Origin: JAHBWI01 sp035715525
GTDB taxonomy: Bacteria > Nitrospirota > Nitrospiria > Nitrospirales > Nitrospiraceae
DNA length: 8,010 bases
Reading direction: 5' to 3'
Assembly: GCA_035715525.1 (NCBI GenBank)
Contig: DASTLA010000144.1
Span: forward strand, 1 to 8,010
Shown here: in pieces, positions 1-7,236 of the stretch
Layout: the number at the start of each line of letters is the position of its first letter
Numbering within the stretch: the first letter of the stretch is position 1
Position numbers and translations under genes: made by a program
The notes under the pieces: generated by a model
What the model saw: the letters and a program-made list of their open reading frames with translations, nothing else
Database searches by the model: none
Told to the model about the DNA's origin: nothing

Positions 1-1013
1 GGTCCAGCGGCATCAAGCTCGTGCAACTGAAGGAAAACCGGGGCCGGTATATTCTCCAAAAATTCGGGGTCAAAGAGCTCGAGCCGGAAGTGATCGTTGA
101 TGGGACGGTGATGGATGAAGGCCGGGTGGTTTCCGCCATCAAAGAATTGGTGGACGAGCAACATGTCAAGCTGAAGCAGGTCGCCATTTCGATCTCCGGC
201 CATGCCGTCATCATCAAAAAGATCAGCCTACCGCCCATGCCGGACGAAGAACTCGAAGGGCAAGTCAAGTTGGCAGCGGAACAATACATCCCTTTCGACA
301 TCAACGAAGTAAACCTAGATTTCCATGTCCTGCCGCCATCCGATAATCCCGATGAACAAGGCGAAATGTCGATCGTCTTGGTGGCCGCTAAGAAGGACAA
401 AATCAACGAACTGACTGAACTTGTGAAGGCCGCCGGGCTGACTCCTGTCGTGATGGATGTCGACGCCTTTGCGATTGAAAACATGTACGGGATCGCCTTC
501 GGGGCGGACGAAGACACCGTGACGTTGGTCAACATCGGCGCCAGCGTGATGAACGTCAACATCGTACGAAGTGGAGTGTCGCTGTTCACCCGGGATATTC
601 CGCTCGGTGGCAATCGCTATTCGGAGGCCGTCCAACGAGAGATGGGTGTGTCGTTCGAAGAGGCCGAGCAACTCAAGAAGAGCGATCGTGTGAAGGACGA
701 CCCGACGCTCTCGGCAGTCGTGGACAGCGTCAACGCGGAAGTCGCATCGGAAATCGCACGAACAATCGATTACTTTAAGACCACAAGCACGAGTGCGGAC
801 ATTGCGCGTGTGCTCTTGTGCGGTGGCGGAGCCAAGATCAAGGGATTGACGCAACAACTGAGGGACCGTATGCACATCGACGTGGACATTGCGAATCCGT
901 TCAACGAAATCGATACGTCCATGTGCGACACTGATCCCGAGATGCTGACCGAGATGGGGCCCGTCGCGGCGGTAGGAGTAGGGCTCGCTCTGCGGACGGT
1001 GGGGGACAGATGA
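1..1013 (+). CDS. pilM: Type IV pilus assembly protein PilM, actin-like ATPase (5' end outside window)
   Basis: PilM is a cytoplasmic, actin-fold nucleotide-binding protein that anchors the type IV pilus inner-membrane alignment complex by binding the PilN N-terminal tail. The frame is open to the left edge. A GTG at 21 could be taken as a start, but the codons before it read SSGIKLVQL, which matches the conserved PilM N-terminal phosphate-1 motif (DIGSS.IKLVQL). The gene is therefore cut by the window, and roughly 15 residues are probably missing from a protein usually near 350 aa. Other actin-like elements are a NIGAS segment (bases about 528-545) and an adenosine-type LLCGGGAKIKG segment (about 810-842). 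A GNRYSEAVQREMG stretch (608-646) is typical of the family. The stop codon overlaps the pilN start as ATGA, implying translational coupling. I see no internal damage. Confidence 0.95.
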   Translation, partial: SSGIKLVQLKENRGRYILQKFGVKELEPEVIVDGTVMDEGRVVSAIKELVDEQHVKLKQVAISISGHAVIIKKISLPPMPDEELEGQVKLAAEQYIPFDINEVNLDFHVLPPSDNPDEQGEMSIVLVAAKKDKINELTELVKAAGLTPVVMDVDAFAIENMYGIAFGADEDTVTLVNIGASVMNVNIVRSGVSLFTRDIPLGGNRYSEAVQREMGVSFEEAEQLKKSDRVKDDPTLSAVVDSVNAEVASEIARTIDYFKTTSTSADIARVLLCGGGAKIKGLTQQLRDRMHIDVDIANPFNEIDTSMCDTDPEMLTEMGPVAAVGVGLALRTVGDR

Positions 1014-1564
1014 TTAGAATCAACTTACTGACGACTGGGCCGAAAACCCGCAAATCCAAGCCCCAGTGGGATGTTCGAGCAGAGGCGCTGCTCGGAGTGG
1101 CCGTGCTGACGATGACACTCGCGGGGTGCTGGTGGTACGCCACGTCGCTCGACGAGGAAATCGAAGCCAAGCAGACGGAGAAGCAGGACAAGGAAAAACA
1201 GGTCGCCCAACTCAAGGAACAGGTCAAGCAGGTTCAGGATTTCGAGGAAAAGAAGAAGCAACTGGAAAGTAAGAACCGCATCATCGAGCAGCTGGAAAAA
1301 GCACGGACCGGCCCGGTGACGGTGATGGACTACATCAGCCAGAGCCTCGATCCGCTCAAGGTGTGGCTCGTGAAGATGAACGTCAAGGGAAGGAGCGTCG
1401 AACTCGAAGGACGCGCCATGACGAATGACGATATCGTGGAGTTCGTGAACAATCTTCGACGGACGGATCAGTTTGCGACCATCAAGCTGAACGAAAGCCG
1501 GGCCGGAACAGACAATAAGATGAATACCTTTCAATTCAAGCTCGATCTGGCGATGAAAGGCTAA
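1010..1564 (+). CDS. pilN: Type IV pilus inner-membrane assembly protein PilN
   Basis: PilN is a bitopic inner-membrane protein that links cytoplasmic PilM to periplasmic PilO and PilP. The 184-aa product begins MIRINLL, the conserved short motif that inserts into a groove of PilM; a basic stretch (PKTRKSK) follows on the cytoplasmic side. Residues about 25-45 form one transmembrane helix. Residues about 46-98 are highly charged (K, E and Q rich) and look like a coiled coil. Residues about 100-184 would be the ferredoxin-like domain that pairs with PilO. The length is typical of the family. The ATG overlaps the pilM stop by four bases, with a G-rich Shine-Dalgarno-like run (GGGGGA, 1001-1006) just upstream. 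The assignment is strong because of the INLL motif, the topology and the position in the canonical pilMNOPQ order. Confidence 0.95.
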   Translation: MIRINLLTTGPKTRKSKPQWDVRAEALLGVAVLTMTLAGCWWYATSLDEEIEAKQTEKQDKEKQVAQLKEQVKQVQDFEEKKKQLESKNRIIEQLEKARTGPVTVMDYISQSLDPLKVWLVKMNVKGRSVELEGRAMTNDDIVEFVNNLRRTDQFATIKLNESRAGTDNKMNTFQFKLDLAMKG

Positions 1565-1565
1565 T

Positions 1566-2216
1566 ATGAGTCTGAATGCGATCAGCCTAGACAGCCTTCG
1601 CACCATCCCGACGGTCCAGAAAGTCGCCTTACTGGGCTTGGTAGTGGCGGCGATCCTCGTGGGATTCTACTACTACATCGTCGATCCCAAGAATATCGAA
1701 CTCGAGGCGGTTCAGGGACAAGTGGCGCAACTCGATACGGAAATCCAAAACCTGACCATCAAGGTGAAGCATCTCGATGAACTGATCGCGGCCAGCAAGC
1801 AGCTCGAGATCGAATTGGCCAAAAAGAAAGAACGGCTCCCGCCGGAAGAAGAGGCGGTCATGTTGCTGAAGCAGGTATCGGACTTGGGCATCCGCCTGGG
1901 GCTCGACATGCGGTTGTGGAAGCCGGGGCCCCAAGCCGAGGATCCCTCGAAGTTGTTCGTTCGAATGCCGGTAAACGTCGAGGTGGCGGGTGGGTACCAC
2001 ACCGCCGCGATCTTCTTTGACCGGATCAGCAAGCTCTCGCGAATCGTAACCGTCCAGGACGTCCGGATCGGTACGCCGCGTGTGGAACAAGGACGGGTCG
2101 TGACACAAACGGTATTCGATCTCGTTGCCTATGCTGCGCCTGTGGAGAAAAAGGCTGCCGCTCCGTCGACAGCGGCCGGAACTCCGGCGCCGCCCGCGTC
2201 CGCCCAGTCGAACTAG
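1566..2216 (+). CDS. pilO: Type IV pilus inner-membrane assembly protein PilO
   Basis: PilO is the partner of PilN in the periplasmic part of the alignment complex and also contacts PilP. The 216-aa protein has a short cytoplasmic N-terminus. A transmembrane helix at residues about 18-38 ends in an aromatic FYYY cluster. A charged coiled-coil-like region spans about 41-90 and ends in the KKKERLPPEEE element typical of PilO. An alpha/beta ferredoxin-like domain covers about 95-192, including a GGYHTAAIFFDRISKLSRIV segment characteristic of the family. The last 24 residues are Ala/Pro/Ser-rich and probably disordered. The start lies one base after the pilN stop, with GAAAGG (1555-1560) as a well-spaced ribosome site. 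Its place between pilN and pilP supports the call. Confidence 0.95.
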   Translation: MSLNAISLDSLRTIPTVQKVALLGLVVAAILVGFYYYIVDPKNIELEAVQGQVAQLDTEIQNLTIKVKHLDELIAASKQLEIELAKKKERLPPEEEAVMLLKQVSDLGIRLGLDMRLWKPGPQAEDPSKLFVRMPVNVEVAGGYHTAAIFFDRISKLSRIVTVQDVRIGTPRVEQGRVVTQTVFDLVAYAAPVEKKAAAPSTAAGTPAPPASAQSN

Positions 2217-2222
2217 GCAATC

Positions 2223-2237
2223 GGCCGAACACCGGCC
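2223..2237 (+). other. Small GC hairpin between pilO and pilP
   Basis: GGCCG (2223-2227) and CGGCC (2233-2237) form a perfect five-base-pair stem with the loop AACAC. The hairpin begins seven bases after the pilO stop and ends five bases before the pilP ribosome site. No T-tract follows, so it is not a standard intrinsic terminator. It might affect transcript stability or segment expression within the operon, but a stem this short can occur by chance in GC-rich DNA. Confidence 0.25.
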
Positions 2238-2242
2238 ACTGT

Positions 2243-2248
2243 GAGGGA
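2243..2248 (+). promoter_or_regulatory. Ribosome binding site that favours the GTG start of pilP
   Basis: GAGGGA lies six bases before the GTG at 2255, a good spacing. It directly abuts the alternative TTG at 2249, which is too close, and is 27 bases from the ATG at 2276. The ATG has its own GAGG at 2270-2273, but only two bases separate them. This favours GTG 2255 as the main start. Confidence 0.5.
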
Positions 2249-2254
2249 TTGAAC

Positions 2255-2854
2255 GTGAACATACGAGTCGAGGAAATGCGGTGGGTTCCGGCAGTTGTTC
2301 TCCTGTCATTCTGTGGAGTAGCCGCATATTCCGCGGATGCCAAAATGCTGCTGCGAATGAACCAAGTCAAGAGCATGCGCCCAACGGATTCACTGAAAGT
2401 GCCAGCACTGCCGGATCCCCCACCTCCCATGTCGGCCGCCGATGCCCCCAAGGCCGTGAGCGAGCAAGGCGCTCTCGCCGCTGTGTCCCCCCCGGTGGAA
2501 TTTTCCGGCACCTCCTACGATCCATCCGGACGTCGCGATCCTTTTCTCCCCATCAGCCAGTTGGCGCAGCAGGAAACAGATACGAGTCTTCCGCCGCTTC
2601 AACGCGTCGGGCTCACCGAGCTGAACCTCATTGGAGTCGTGTGGGGGAATTATGGCTATACCGCGATGGTGCAGACGCCGGACGGTAAAGGATACAGCAT
2701 CAGGCGCGGCACTCGGATCGGTCCCAACAATGGCGTGGTCAGCTCAATTACCGAGCGGGGATTCATCGTACAAGAACGGTTCACCGACGTGTATGGGAAC
2801 AAGCAGGAGAGAGAGTACGTCAAGCTGCTGCACCCAAAAGAGGGTATAGAATGA
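2255..2854 (+). CDS. pilP: Type IV pilus assembly protein PilP
   Basis: PilP bridges the PilN/PilO inner-membrane complex to the PilQ secretin in the periplasm. From GTG 2255 the protein is 199 aa. A hydrophobic export signal (about residues 9-27) is followed by a Pro/Ala-rich extended linker (about 40-85). Next comes the hallmark YDPSGRRDPF at 88-97, then a compact beta domain (about 118-196) with LIGVVWGNYGYTAMVQTPDG and a KGYSIRRGTRIG turn, as in the PilP family. PilP is usually a lipoprotein, but here the only candidate cysteine (C20) sits in LSFC, with Phe where Gly, Ala or Ser is expected. Lipidation is therefore doubtful, and signal peptidase I cleavage near residues 24-27 is possible. 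Starting at ATG 2276 would remove two N-terminal acidic residues and give a more usual signal peptide. The gene overlaps pilQ as ATGA. Confidence 0.92.
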   Translation: MNIRVEEMRWVPAVVLLSFCGVAAYSADAKMLLRMNQVKSMRPTDSLKVPALPDPPPPMSAADAPKAVSEQGALAAVSPPVEFSGTSYDPSGRRDPFLPISQLAQQETDTSLPPLQRVGLTELNLIGVVWGNYGYTAMVQTPDGKGYSIRRGTRIGPNNGVVSSITERGFIVQERFTDVYGNKQEREYVKLLHPKEGIE

Positions 2855-4845
2855 AACAGACACATCGTCGCAGTCCTTCGTTCTTCACCATCGCAATAAC
2901 GGCAGGCCTCCTTGGAAGCGCCGGCTTGGCTCAGTCCGGAACATCGGTGTCGTCGACCGGTTTGGCCGGCTTCGAACCCGCCGCGGGTGCCGACCTGGCC
3001 GGGCAAGACCTCCTTACCTCGGAGTCAGCACACGCGTCCTCAGCCGCCCGGCCCGTTGCGACGCTCCTGACCAAAGTCGAAGCAAGGCCTGACGGAAATC
3101 GTATGGACGTCATGGTGTCTGGCAACGGAACGATCGTCTATAACGCGCAGCTGGTCGGGGACCGCAAATTAGTCGTCGATGTCCCCCGTGTTCAGGCGGC
3201 CATGCAGCAATCGCAATTGACGCTCCGCCATGCGCTGCTCTCTCGGATTCGCTTCGGATATCACCGTGAAAAGGTGCGGATGGTCCTGGATCTGACTCAA
3301 CCGGCGGACCATCGCATCCAGGCCACAACCGAAGGATTGGTCATCACCCTACTGCCGAAGAACGGCTCGGCACCCGTTGCCTCCTCTTCATCCTCAGACT
3401 CCGTCGTGATCGCGGCTGTAGCCGATGTCAAGAAAGGCCCGCTCCAATCGGCCTCACGAGCCATCGCGGCTCCTTTGTTGGTATCGCGCAAGGCGCCGAA
3501 AGCGATCATGCATGTGCAACCGGTTCAGATGATGATGAATGCGGAGCCGAAGGAAGAAGAGAAGAAGCTGGAAAATGAGGTCATCAACGGACCGAGCCGC
3601 TATGTCGGCCGACGGATCTCGCTAGATTTTCAGCAAGCGGATATCAGCAACGTCCTTCGGCTCATCGCCGAGGTCAGTGGGTTCAACATCGTGGTGGGCG
3701 AAGGGGTGAAGAACAAGGTCACCATGAAACTTGCCAATGTGCCGTGGGACCAGGCGTTGGACATGTTGCTGAAAATGAACGGCCTCGGAATGATTCGGCA
3801 GGGCAATATCGTCTGGGTAGATACGCTGAACAATATTGCGAAGCAGCAAGACGAGGAAGCGCGTGCCAAGGATTCCAAGGCCAAAGCCGAGCCCGTCGTC
3901 ACCCGAGTCTTCTACATCCGCAACCTCAACGCGGCAGAGGTGCAAAACTCATTACGCCAGTATCTCAGTCCGCGCGGGGTCATGAACGTCAGTCAGGCGA
4001 GCAATGCCCTCATCGTCAGCGACACCGAATCGAAGTTGGAAGTCCTGCGCCAGTTGGTCGAGGGGGTAGACCTCGAACTGCCCCAAGTACAGATCGAAGC
4101 GAGAATCGTGCAGGCCGACACGACCTATACTCGGTCGTTGGGCGTGCAGTGGGGCATTCAGAATGTGAACCAACTCGGCTCGAGCTTCGGTACGGCAGCC
4201 TTTAGAACCGGAACCACTGGATCCTTCGGCGCGCAGACTTCGGATTTCCTCGTCAATTTACCGGCCAATCCCGGTTTCCCATCGGTGCCGGGCGCGGGAT
4301 TTTCGATCGGAAAGACGGACGGCGCTCTTCTCGATGTACGCCTCTCGGCTGGAGAATTGCTGGGTCTGACAAAGGTCATTGCCGCACCGAAGATCACCAC
4401 GCTCGATAAGCGGGATGCCAAGATTGCACAGGGAGAATCGATCCCCTTTCAGACGACGTCGTTGCAAGGCACGCAGACCACCTTCGTCGATGCCAATCTG
4501 GAGCTGAACGTCACGCCCCAAATCACATCACGGGACCCGAAGGAGATCGGCAAGCAGATTCTCATGAAGGTTCGGGCCACGAGAAATGCTGTCGGTGCCC
4601 GCAGCAATCCCGCCGGTCCGAGTATCGACCGCCGTGAGGCCACCACGCAGGTGTTGGTCCGGGACGGTGAGACCATGGTCATCGGAGGGGTATTCGTCGA
4701 TACCCAATCCAACAACGTCTCCGGTATTCCTTATTTGTCCAGAGTGCCCGTGCTGGGATGGTTGTTCAAGAGTAAAACGGAAAACGTTTCCAAGCAGGAA
4801 TTGCTTATTTTCCTCACCCCGACGATCGTCAAGTCCGCAACTTGA
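2851..4845 (+). CDS. pilQ: Type IV pilus secretin PilQ
   Basis: PilQ forms the outer-membrane multimeric pore through which the pilus passes. The 664-aa precursor starts with a Sec signal peptide (basic MKQTHRR, hydrophobic core about 10-24, likely cleavage near 27-29). A low-complexity stretch follows, then one AMIN domain (about 70-168) that in relatives binds peptidoglycan. A Ser/Ala/Met-rich and then acidic/lysine-rich linker spans about 170-250. After it come the STN/N0 domain (about 255-325, ISLDFQQADISNVLRLIAEV, docking site for PilP), a NolW/N1-type domain (about 350-405) and the C-terminal secretin beta-barrel (about 410-662). The barrel includes VPVLGWLFK at 632-640 and a LLIFLTPTIV end typical of secretins. 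The gene is preceded by AGAGGG (2839-2844) and overlaps pilP by four bases. Only one AMIN domain is visible, whereas several known PilQ proteins have two or three. Confidence 0.96.
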   Translation: MKQTHRRSPSFFTIAITAGLLGSAGLAQSGTSVSSTGLAGFEPAAGADLAGQDLLTSESAHASSAARPVATLLTKVEARPDGNRMDVMVSGNGTIVYNAQLVGDRKLVVDVPRVQAAMQQSQLTLRHALLSRIRFGYHREKVRMVLDLTQPADHRIQATTEGLVITLLPKNGSAPVASSSSSDSVVIAAVADVKKGPLQSASRAIAAPLLVSRKAPKAIMHVQPVQMMMNAEPKEEEKKLENEVINGPSRYVGRRISLDFQQADISNVLRLIAEVSGFNIVVGEGVKNKVTMKLANVPWDQALDMLLKMNGLGMIRQGNIVWVDTLNNIAKQQDEEARAKDSKAKAEPVVTRVFYIRNLNAAEVQNSLRQYLSPRGVMNVSQASNALIVSDTESKLEVLRQLVEGVDLELPQVQIEARIVQADTTYTRSLGVQWGIQNVNQLGSSFGTAAFRTGTTGSFGAQTSDFLVNLPANPGFPSVPGAGFSIGKTDGALLDVRLSAGELLGLTKVIAAPKITTLDKRDAKIAQGESIPFQTTSLQGTQTTFVDANLELNVTPQITSRDPKEIGKQILMKVRATRNAVGARSNPAGPSIDRREATTQVLVRDGETMVIGGVFVDTQSNNVSGIPYLSRVPVLGWLFKSKTENVSKQELLIFLTPTIVKSAT

Positions 4846-4847
4846 CA

Positions 4848-4864
4848 CTTCCGGGCTCCGGGAG
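4848..4864 (+). other. Stem-loop in the pilQ-aroC gap
   Basis: CTTCCGG (4848-4854) pairs with CCGGGAG (4858-4864) across a three-base GCT loop, giving seven pairs including one T-G wobble. It starts two bases after the pilQ stop. The bases that follow (CTAATAATCGCC) contain no T-run, so I do not call it an intrinsic terminator. It could be an RNA-stability element or a partial transcription barrier separating pil from aro expression. It also ties up the only purine-rich GGGAG upstream of aroC. Confidence 0.35.
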
Positions 4865-4886
4865 CTAATAATCGCCTCCATTGGCG

Positions 4887-6047
4887 ATGTTACGATATCT
4901 CAATGGGGGCGAATCCCACGGAAAGTTCCTCCTCGCCGTCCTCGAAGGCGTTCCCTCTGGGCTTCCTCTAACCGCGGACATGGTGAACCACGATCTGGCC
5001 CGTCGCCAAAAGGGCTACGGGCGGGGCGGGCGGATGCGTGTAGAAGAAGACCGTGTCGAATTCGCCTGCGGGGTCCGCAAAGGCCATACGATCGGAAATC
5101 CCATCGGACTCCTGATCGCCAACAAGGATTGGGAGAACTGGAAAGACGTCATGGCCGCGGAGCCGGGACCCATGCCGGAGGCAAAGGTCGTCACGCGGCC
5201 CCGCCCTGGCCATGCCGATCTGGTGGGAGCCATCAAGTATGGTCACCGAGACGTACGGAACGTCCTAGAAAAGGCCAGTGCCAGGGAGACGGCCATTCGG
5301 GTCGCGATCGGCGGCATTGCCAAAGCCCTGTTGAGTCATTTCGGCATGCAGGTGCTGAGCTATACGACGGAGATCGGTTCGGTGGCGGCCGAGCGAGCGT
5401 CCGACCCGGTAGAAGCCTTCGAGCTGGCCGAGCAATCCGAGGTTCGCTGTCACGATGCGAAAGCCGCTCCGAAGATGATCGAACAGATTCGTACGGCGAA
5501 ACATCGCGGGGATACCCTCGGCGGCGTTTTTGAAGTGGTCGTCACCAATCCGCCAATCGGCCTTGGTACTTATGCCCAATGGGATCGCCGCCTCAGTGCC
5601 AGGCTCGCTATGGCTGCGATGAGCATCCAGGCGATGAAGGGCGTCGAAATCGGGATGGGATTCGAGGCGGCCCGCCGATTCGGGTCAGAAGTGCACGACG
5701 AAATCTATTATGACCACACTGGCAAGCAGTTCATACGCAAAACGAACAATGCGGGCGGACTCGAAGGCGGGATTACGAACGGACAGCCCATCGTCGTGCG
5801 GGTGGCGATGAAGCCGATCTCCACATTGTATAGTCCGAAGAAAAGCGTCGATATCAATACCAAAGAGCCCTTTGACGCGACAGTGGAACGGTCAGATATC
5901 TGTACCGTCCCGGCCGCCGGAGTGGTCGGCGAAGCCGTCATCGCGTACGAAATCGCCAATGCATTGTTGGAAAAATTCGGCGGCGATACGCTGGCTGAAA
6001 TGAAACGTAACTTCGACGCCTACCAGGCGTATGTGAAAGATTTTTAG
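4887..6047 (+). CDS. aroC: Chorismate synthase
   Basis: AroC converts 5-enolpyruvylshikimate-3-phosphate to chorismate, the last step of the shikimate pathway, in the cytoplasm with reduced FMN. All three family signatures are present: GESHGKFLLAVLEGVP near the N-terminus (residues 8-23), EKASARETAIRVAIGGIA (128-145) and RSDICTVPAAGVVGEAVI (335-352). The conserved histidines are H11 and H109 (in RPGHADLVG), and a glycine-rich NNAGGLEGGITNGQP lies at 287-301. At 386 aa it is the longer form of the family; the E. coli enzyme is about 361 aa. I chose ATG 4887 because family members begin MLRYL. An in-frame TTG at 4881 would add two residues, and a stop at 4869 excludes longer forms. Neither start has a well-placed Shine-Dalgarno. 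No flavin reductase domain is visible, as expected for a monofunctional bacterial enzyme. Confidence 0.97.
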   Translation: MLRYLNGGESHGKFLLAVLEGVPSGLPLTADMVNHDLARRQKGYGRGGRMRVEEDRVEFACGVRKGHTIGNPIGLLIANKDWENWKDVMAAEPGPMPEAKVVTRPRPGHADLVGAIKYGHRDVRNVLEKASARETAIRVAIGGIAKALLSHFGMQVLSYTTEIGSVAAERASDPVEAFELAEQSEVRCHDAKAAPKMIEQIRTAKHRGDTLGGVFEVVVTNPPIGLGTYAQWDRRLSARLAMAAMSIQAMKGVEIGMGFEAARRFGSEVHDEIYYDHTGKQFIRKTNNAGGLEGGITNGQPIVVRVAMKPISTLYSPKKSVDINTKEPFDATVERSDICTVPAAGVVGEAVIAYEIANALLEKFGGDTLAEMKRNFDAYQAYVKDF

Positions 6048-6081
6048 GACGCAGCGACTCTCGGTCGGCGCGTCGTCCCGC

Positions 6082-7236
6082 ATGACCCCCCCAAGCACCG
6101 CAGTGATACAGCAAACGGTTCGTGTCGAACTCGGCGAGCGTAGTTATCCCATTATCATCCGCCGGGGGCTCCTCCGGGGGATCGGTAAGGAAATCAAGCG
6201 GCTGAATCTCGGCGCAAAAATTGCGGTCGTGACCGATCGCAATGTGGCCCGCTACTACTTAAAGCCCTTCGCCAAGGCGCTGACCGCGGCGGGATTCGAA
6301 GTTGTGCCGGTCGTTCTGCAGCCGGGCGAGCGCACGAAGAGCCTCCGGACGGTCGGGACGCTGATGGATGAATTAGCGAAGGCCCGATTCGAGCGGAAGT
6401 CTACCCTCGTGGCGTTGGGCGGGGGGGTCATCGGCGATGTGTCCGGATTTGCGGCGGCCATTTACCAACGCGGTATTCCGTTCATACAGGTGCCTACGAG
6501 CCTAGTGGCACAAGTCGATTCCAGCGTCGGAGGGAAGACCGGCGTCGACCATCCGATGGGGAAGAACCTCATCGGGGCCTTCAACCAGCCGCGAGCTGTT
6601 TTGATCGACCCGATGACCCTGAAGACGCTGCCCGAGCGCGAATGGCTGGCCGGTCTGGCCGAGGTGATCAAGTACGGTGTCATCGCGGACGAGGCATTCT
6701 TTGCTTATCTGGAAGCCAATATGAATCGAATCATCAACCTTGACCAAGACGCCGCGGCGACCATCGTGAAGCGGTCGTGTGAGATTAAGGCGGAGGTCGT
6801 CTCGAAAGACGAGCGGGAAGCGGACCGGCGGCGCATATTGAATTTCGGGCACACCGTCGGCCATGCCCTTGAATCGCTCGGCGGCTACCGAAGCCTGATT
6901 CACGGGGAAGCCATTGCGATTGGCATGGTACATGAAGCCTCTCTCTCGCGTCACCTCGGCGTGTGTGACCAGGAGACGGTCGATCGTATTGTCAGTCTCG
7001 TGCGCACGGCTGGGCTCCCGAGCTCCTTGCCCCGCGTGACGTTCAGTTCCTTGTGGGGGGTTATGCAGTCGGACAAGAAGGTGTCGGGTGGGACCGTGTA
7101 TTGCGTGTTGCCCGAACGGATCGGCGCGGTCAGGATCGTGCCGCTGGAGAGAGAGGTAATGCGCGAGTGGTTTCAGTCGGCTGCCGCTGCAAGCAAGCGC
7201 TTGGCCGCCGTGGCGACTGCCCGAAAGTCTGGATGA
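6082..7236 (+). CDS. aroB: 3-dehydroquinate synthase
   Basis: AroB converts DAHP (3-deoxy-D-arabino-heptulosonate 7-phosphate) to 3-dehydroquinate, the second shikimate-pathway step, using NAD+ and a divalent metal, usually zinc. The 384-aa sequence has the N-terminal Rossmann-like part. It carries the family block ALGGGVIGDVSGFAAA (111-126), then PTSLVAQVDSSVGGKTGVDH (138-157) and KNLIGAF. The metal ligands expected from known structures are visible: E194 in LAEVIKYG, H257 in LNFGHTVGH and H274 in IHGEAIAIGM. The length is slightly above the common 360 or so, because of a short N-terminal extension before VRVELGERSYPI and an Ala/Lys-rich C-terminal tail. The start is uncertain: ATG 6082 is used, GTG 6103 is an alternative, and neither has a strong ribosome site. 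It follows aroC by 34 bases and overlaps the next gene as ATGA. Confidence 0.97.
   Translation: MTPPSTAVIQQTVRVELGERSYPIIIRRGLLRGIGKEIKRLNLGAKIAVVTDRNVARYYLKPFAKALTAAGFEVVPVVLQPGERTKSLRTVGTLMDELAKARFERKSTLVALGGGVIGDVSGFAAAIYQRGIPFIQVPTSLVAQVDSSVGGKTGVDHPMGKNLIGAFNQPRAVLIDPMTLKTLPEREWLAGLAEVIKYGVIADEAFFAYLEANMNRIINLDQDAAATIVKRSCEIKAEVVSKDEREADRRRILNFGHTVGHALESLGGYRSLIHGEAIAIGMVHEASLSRHLGVCDQETVDRIVSLVRTAGLPSSLPRVTFSSLWGVMQSDKKVSGGTVYCVLPERIGAVRIVPLEREVMREWFQSAAAASKRLAAVATARKSG

Noticed and set aside
21..23. GTG at 21 as the true start of pilM
   Set aside because: The upstream codons in the same frame encode the conserved SSGIKLV part of the actin-like N-terminal motif, so the real start lies before the window.
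1629..2327. Long open frame on the - strand (232 codons) opposite pilO and the start of pilP
   Set aside because: It lies entirely antisense to well-supported pil genes, and its His/Arg/Leu-rich composition resembles no family I recognise. Long antisense frames are expected in GC-rich coding DNA.
4848..4875. Intrinsic terminator after pilQ
   Set aside because: A stem-loop is present, but it is followed by CTAATAATCGCC with no U-tract, so the terminator criteria are not met.
4586..5533. Open + strand frame of 315 codons overlapping the end of pilQ and the first half of aroC
   Set aside because: It is Arg/Pro/Ser-rich with no recognisable domain and runs in a different frame through two confidently identified genes, so it is a shadow frame.
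6048..6081. Promoter or terminator in the aroC-aroB gap
   Set aside because: The 34 bases are GC-rich, with no -10-like AT stretch, no convincing stem and no T-run. I see nothing functional there beyond a possible weak ribosome-entry region.
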